DNA from: Amycolatopsis anabasis
GTDB taxonomy: Bacteria > Actinomycetota > Actinomycetes > Mycobacteriales > Pseudonocardiaceae
Length of the DNA stretch: 44,365 nt
Direction: 5' to 3'
NCBI RefSeq assembly: GCF_009765355.1
Contig: NZ_VTHK01000066.1
Location: 420-44,784 of the forward strand
The notes under the pieces were generated by a model that searched no databases, had not been told where the DNA came from, and worked only from the letters and a program-made list of their open reading frames with translations. A program made the translations under genes and the position numbers. Below are positions 41,263-44,365 of this stretch, one piece after another. Within the stretch, counting starts at the first letter, position 1. Every line of letters starts with the position of its first letter.

Positions 41263-42287
41263 CAGGCCTCCTCCTTGAGGATCTGGTTCCCGTGTTCGAT
41301 GAGCGGGAGGACGCCCTTGCCGACCTCGGCGAACCCGGCGCCGACCGTCTTCCCCTGGCTGAAGCGGAAGTAGATGCCTTCGAGAATCACCGCGAGCTTG
41401 AAGAACGCGAAGCCCACGTACCAGTTCAGCGCCGAGACGTCCCGGCCGGAACGTTCGGCGTACCGGGCCACCACCTCGTCGGGGCCCGGGTAGCCCGGCG
41501 CCGCACTGGCGTTGGCGACGAAGTGCAGATCCACCGCGTCCCGTTCGGCGTAGGCCACCAGCAGTGCCAGATCGGTCAGTGGATCGCCGAGGGTGGACAT
41601 CTCCCAGTCCAGGACCGCGGTGATCCGGTCGTCCGAGCCGACGAGCACATTGTCGAGCCGGTAGTCGCCGTGCACGATCGCTGGTTCGGGCGAAACCGGA
41701 AGGGCGGCGGCGAGCCGGTCGTGCAACCGGTCGACCCCGGGCAGGTCCCGGCTGCGCGAACCGTCGAGCTGCTTCTTCCACCGCCGCAGCTGCCGTTCCA
41801 GGTAGCCCTCGGGCCGCCCGAAATCGGCCAGGCCGACCGCACCCGGATCGACGGCGTGCAGGTCGACGAGCGTGTCGACCAGGGCGTACGCGATCGATCG
41901 GGTGCGGTCGGCGCCGAGCGCGGTCAGTTCCCCGGCGGTCCGGTACGGCGTGCCGGCCACGAACTCCATGACGTAGAACGGCGCGCCGAGCACGGCCGGA
42001 TCCGTGCAGAGCAGCAGCGTCTCCGGCACCGGCACGTTCGTCGGGTGCAGCGCGGTGATGACCCGGTGCTCGCGGGACATGTCGTGCGCGGTGGGCAGCA
42101 CGTGTCCCAGCGGTGGCCGTCGAACGACCCATTTCGCCCGGCCGTCTTCGACGATATAGGTGAGGTTCGAACGGCCGCCCTGGACGACCTCGCCGGTCAG
42201 CGTCCCGGTCACCAGCCCGGGCAGCTGTTCGTCGAGGTGGGCCCGCAACCGGCCCAGGTCCAGCCCCGGCGGGTCCGCGTGGGTCAT
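41262..42287 (-). CDS. APH-fold kinase (candidate 4-hydroxyacyl-CoA kinase)
   Basis: A 341-residue aminoglycoside-phosphotransferase-fold protein. Catalytic loop VHGDYRLDN (H206, D208, N213) and metal-binding D227 in VLDWEMSTLGDP are present; QGGRSNLTY is the nucleotide loop. It corresponds to the kinase domain fused to ACAD10/11 in animals and to the LvaA-type kinases for 4-hydroxyvaleryl-CoA in Pseudomonas levulinate use. Adjacent coupling to an ACAD10/11-like dehydrogenase supports 4-hydroxyacyl-CoA phosphorylation rather than drug resistance. ATG with AAGGAG. First gene of a four-gene unit under the palindrome at 42328-42345. Confidence 0.88.
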   Translation of the reverse strand: MTHADPPGLDLGRLRAHLDEQLPGLVTGTLTGEVVQGGRSNLTYIVEDGRAKWVVRRPPLGHVLPTAHDMSREHRVITALHPTNVPVPETLLLCTDPAVLGAPFYVMEFVAGTPYRTAGELTALGADRTRSIAYALVDTLVDLHAVDPGAVGLADFGRPEGYLERQLRRWKKQLDGSRSRDLPGVDRLHDRLAAALPVSPEPAIVHGDYRLDNVLVGSDDRITAVLDWEMSTLGDPLTDLALLVAYAERDAVDLHFVANASAAPGYPGPDEVVARYAERSGRDVSALNWYVGFAFFKLAVILEGIYFRFSQGKTVGAGFAEVGKGVLPLIEHGNQILKEEA

Positions 42288-42327
42288 CTGCAGCTCCTTG
42301 GATCTGACTTCCTGCGTTGTCAATACG

Positions 42328-42345
42328 GTACCGACCAGTCGGTAT
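42328..42345. promoter_or_regulatory. ACCGAC/GTCGGT palindrome, site 3
   Basis: GTACCGACCAGTCGGTAT (perfect arms TACCGAC/GTCGGTA), 41 bases before the kinase start, in the 104-base gap between maoC and the kinase gene. It marks a promoter for the kinase-dehydrogenase unit. Related sites: 27751-27768 and 31674-31691. Confidence 0.65.
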
Positions 42346-42391
42346 GCCGTACAGTACCGGCGCGCGGCCGAGTGATCGCCGCCTGGGAGAC

Positions 42392-42844
42392 CTAGGAGAC
42401 GTACCGCGCGACGGTCTCCGCGACGCAGGCGGGCTTGGCTTCGCCGTCGATCTCGATCGTCCAGCGCGCGACCACCTGCTTGCCCCCGGGTACGTCGGTG
42501 ACCTCGGCGACCTCGGCCCCGCCGCGGATCTTCGAGCCGACCTTCACCGGCTGCGGGAACCGGACCTTGTTCAGGCCGTAGTTGATCCCCATCGAGACGT
42601 TCTCCACCCGGTAGAGCTCCTTGCTCAGCACCGGGATCAGGGAGAGCGTCAGGTAGCCGTGCGCGATCGGCGCGCCGAACGGACCCCGGGCCGCCCGCTC
42701 GAGGTCGACGTGGATCCACTGGTGGTCCTCGGTCGCGTCGGCGAAGAGGTTCACCTGGTCCTGGGTGACGGTGCGCCATTCGGTGTACCCGAGGTGCTCG
42801 CCGACGGTCCCGGCGAACTCGTCGACCGAAGCGAAAACACGCAT
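42392..42844 (-). CDS. MaoC-like (R)-specific enoyl-CoA hydratase
   Basis: A 150-residue single hot-dog domain. The catalytic Asp and His of hydratase 2 lie in FADATEDHQWIHVD, and AHGYLTLSLIPVL is the second conserved helix. It hydrates trans-2-enoyl-CoA to (R)-3-hydroxyacyl-CoA. Fifteen bases... ATG at 42844 is preceded by GGAG and follows the fabG-like stop by 14 bases. Together with the SDR upstream it makes a hydration/oxidation (or reverse) pair with R stereochemistry. Confidence 0.92.
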   Translation of the reverse strand: MRVFASVDEFAGTVGEHLGYTEWRTVTQDQVNLFADATEDHQWIHVDLERAARGPFGAPIAHGYLTLSLIPVLSKELYRVENVSMGINYGLNKVRFPQPVKVGSKIRGGAEVAEVTDVPGGKQVVARWTIEIDGEAKPACVAETVARYVS

Positions 42845-42858
42845 CGGAGACTCCTTTC

Positions 42859-43620
42859 CTAGTCCTTCGGGCCGCCCGCGACGTAGATGACCTGACCGGA
42901 GACGAACCCGGCGCCCTCGCTGACCAGGAACGACGCCACGCTCGCGATGTCCTCGGGCGTGCCGACGCGGCGCACCGGGATCTCCTGCGCGGCGGCTTTC
43001 TTGAAGTCCTCGAAGTCCACGCCGAGCCGTTCGGCGGTCGCGGCGGTCATATCGGTGGCGATGAACCCGGGCGCGATGGCGTTCGCGGTGACCCCGAACT
43101 TGCCGAGTTCGATGGCGAGGGTCTTGGTGAAGCCCTGCAGCCCGGCCTTCGCCGCCGAGTAGTTGACCTGGCCGCGGTTGCCCAGCGCGGAGGTGCTGGA
43201 CAGGTTCACGATCCGGCCCCAGCCCTGTTCGGTCATGTGCTTCTGCGCCGCGCGGGTCATCACGAACGAACCCCGCAGGTGCACGCCGATGACCGAATCC
43301 CAGTCCTGGTCGGTCATCTTGAACAGCAGGTTGTCGCGGGTGATCCCGGCGTTGTTGATCAGCACGGTCGGCGGGCCGAGTTCGCCGGCGACCCGGGCGA
43401 CCGCGGCTTCGGCCTGTTCGGTGTCGCTGACGTCGAGGCCGACGCCGACTGCCTTGCCCCCTTCGGCGGCGATGGCCTCCGCGCCCTGCCGCACGGCGGC
43501 CTCGTCGAGGTCGAGCAGGCCCACGGCGAACCCGTCGGCGGCGAGTCGTTTCGCCACCGCGGCGCCGATTCCACGACCGGCTCCGGTGACGATCGCGACG
43601 CGGGAGTGGGACTCGGGCAC
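42859..43620 (-). CDS. FabG-like SDR (3-oxoacyl reductase/3-hydroxyacyl dehydrogenase)
   Basis: A 253-residue classical SDR. TGAGRGIG, NNAGITRDNLLFKM, NLSSTSALGNRGQVNYSAAKAG and VANAIAPGFIATDM-like segments (here TANAIAPGFIATDM) are FabG hallmarks; LLDLDE after strand 2 suggests NAD(H). The GTG at 43620 is preferred over one ten codons upstream because GAGGAGG sits 7 bases before it. Operon with the MaoC hydratase. The TAAGC/GCTTA palindrome lies 43 bases upstream. Confidence 0.92.
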   Translation of the reverse strand: MPESHSRVAIVTGAGRGIGAAVAKRLAADGFAVGLLDLDEAAVRQGAEAIAAEGGKAVGVGLDVSDTEQAEAAVARVAGELGPPTVLINNAGITRDNLLFKMTDQDWDSVIGVHLRGSFVMTRAAQKHMTEQGWGRIVNLSSTSALGNRGQVNYSAAKAGLQGFTKTLAIELGKFGVTANAIAPGFIATDMTAATAERLGVDFEDFKKAAAQEIPVRRVGTPEDIASVASFLVSEGAGFVSGQVIYVAGGPKD

Positions 43621-43662
43621 GAGAAGATCCTCCTCTTCGTTGAGACGCACGGGCGGCCTGAA

Positions 43663-43678
43663 CTAAGCAGGCGCTTAG
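43663..43678. promoter_or_regulatory. TAAGC/GCTTA palindrome, site 3 (before fabG-maoC)
   Basis: CTAAGCAGGCGCTTAG has perfect outer 6-bp arms. Same motif as 28506-28519, 15 kb away; also the weaker 27705-27718. Candidate TetR operator for the fabG-maoC pair. Confidence 0.6.
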
Positions 43679-43718
43679 CAAAGTACTCGCAGTCGTCCAG
43701 CTTGGCTTGTGACCTGCG

Positions 43719-44365
43719 TCATGTCCAGGGGGACGGGCGGAGCAGCGGGACGGTGAGCGCGGCGATCGCGAGCAGCTCGTTCAGCGCGAGGGCGCGTTCC
43801 ACCAGTCCGAGCGGGAGGAGCACCCACCACGGCGGGCCACCGGCGAGCATCATTCCGACGGCGGACAGGATGACGCCGAACCACAGCAGCGAGGTGATCG
43901 CGAGCCACCGCGTCAGCCGCTGCCAGCCCGGCTGCCCGGGGAACACCCGGCGCGCGGCGAGCAGAACCGCGATCGGCAGGCACACGAACGCCACGATGCT
44001 GGCGATCCGGTGCACGGTGCCGCCGGTGCTCGGTCCGATCGCCCAGTTGTGCTTGGGGAACACCACCAGCACCAGCAGGCTCACCGTCCACAGTGCACCG
44101 AACAGGGACGCCGGGGAGAGTGCCGGTAGCAGCCCGCGGTGGACCAGTGCCGCGAACGCCGCCGCCGAACCGAGGGCGATCAGCACGATGGCCAGATCGA
44201 AGATCCATTTGTTCGCGCTCAGGGCGTATTCGCTGATGGTACGCCGGATCGGGCTGATCTCGCTGGTCGGCGGCAGGAGTTGCAGCAGGAGGATCAGCGT
44301 GGTGCCGTAACTGTTCAGGTGGGTGCTGGGTTTGGTGGTAGCCAGGGGTTTCCGGTGATGGCGTT
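43719..44365 (-). CDS. DUF998-like membrane protein (5' end outside window)
   Basis: At least 215 codons; the frame is open to the right edge, so the start is missing. It has about six hydrophobic segments, among them LIALGSAAAFAALV, ASLFGALWTVSLLVLVV, IASIVAFVCLPIAVLLAA, WLAITSLLWFGVILSAVG and LALNELLAIAALTVPLL. The periplasm-facing FPKHNWAIGPSTGGTVHRIAS and the N-terminal PTSEISPIRRTISEYALSAN match the DUF998 family of uncharacterised integral membrane proteins. No link to the neighbouring fatty-acid genes is apparent. A shorter GTG start at 44186 would drop the first membrane segment and is unlikely. Confidence 0.8.
   Translation of the reverse strand, partial: RHHRKPLATTKPSTHLNSYGTTLILLLQLLPPTSEISPIRRTISEYALSANKWIFDLAIVLIALGSAAAFAALVHRGLLPALSPASLFGALWTVSLLVLVVFPKHNWAIGPSTGGTVHRIASIVAFVCLPIAVLLAARRVFPGQPGWQRLTRWLAITSLLWFGVILSAVGMMLAGGPPWWVLLPLGLVERALALNELLAIAALTVPLLRPSPWT

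Noticed and set aside
41262..42287. Aminoglycoside resistance phosphotransferase
   Set aside because: The fold is shared, but gene overlap with an ACAD10/11-type dehydrogenase points to acyl-CoA metabolism.
1..44365. CRISPR arrays, tRNA genes, insertion sequences, integrase or attachment sites
   Set aside because: No repeat-spacer periodicity, cloverleaf, transposase motif or flanking direct repeats were seen.

Overview
The window is high-GC DNA with heavy use of GTG and TTG starts, start/stop overlaps (ATGA, GTGA, TGATG) inside operons, many TetR regulators and many acyl-CoA dehydrogenases. This suggests the chromosome of a Pseudonocardiaceae-type actinomycete. Amycolatopsis is my best guess, from general gene content only. 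I see no tRNA, rRNA, CRISPR, insertion sequence or phage gene.

Layout. 1-8279, all on the minus strand: a cytochrome P450 (3' end outside the window), metE behind a cobalamin riboswitch, and nrdAB, whose small subunit has Phe at the radical-tyrosine position (class Ic type). 8280-8882 is regulatory (NrdR-like boxes and a 15-bp hairpin). 8883-11885: a secreted snapalysin-type protease, then an enoyl-CoA hydratase/acetoacetate-decarboxylase-like pair and an HSL-type esterase. 12010-21848: an eight-gene plus-strand operon resembling the Pseudomonas acyclic-terpene (atu) set: a TIGR03084-like protein, AtuA, two acyl-CoA dehydrogenases, both subunits of a biotin-dependent acyl-CoA carboxylase, an SDR and a TetR. 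22013-24056: a small orphan protein, a TetR and an HTH_42 (AlkZ-like) protein preceded by an orphan signal-peptide-like leader. 24234-27658 (minus): transporter, AhpD-like protein, yeast-FCY1-like deaminase and IPNS-family oxygenase. 27832-33773: TetR, two SDRs, a lone carboxyltransferase, an acyl-CoA synthetase reduced to its two ends, a phosphotriesterase-like protein and another TetR. 33786-37687: a 65-residue membrane protein, an XRE-HTH/peptide-deformylase fusion and an M28 peptidase. 37752-43620 (minus): fabG-maoC, then a kinase/ACAD10-11-like pair and two further acyl-CoA dehydrogenases. A DUF998-like membrane protein runs off the right edge.

How it fits together. Most of the window is acyl-CoA catabolism (dehydrogenation, hydration, carboxylation, hydroxyacyl oxidation) in separately regulated blocks. 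Short palindromes recur in the promoters: an ACCGAC/GTCGGT palindrome at three promoters, a TAAGC/GCTTA palindrome at three promoters, and a 24-bp element shared by the P450 and hydratase genes at nearly the same distance from their starts. These may link the blocks into small regulons.

Least ordinary items: the regulator-deformylase fusion with helically phased repeats in its promoter, the internally deleted fadD, the mutually exclusive pairings downstream of the cobalamin aptamer, the split kinase/ACAD pair, and the FCY1-like deaminase next to an oxygenase lacking the family's RxS arginine. All functions are read from sequence motifs; no database search was run.
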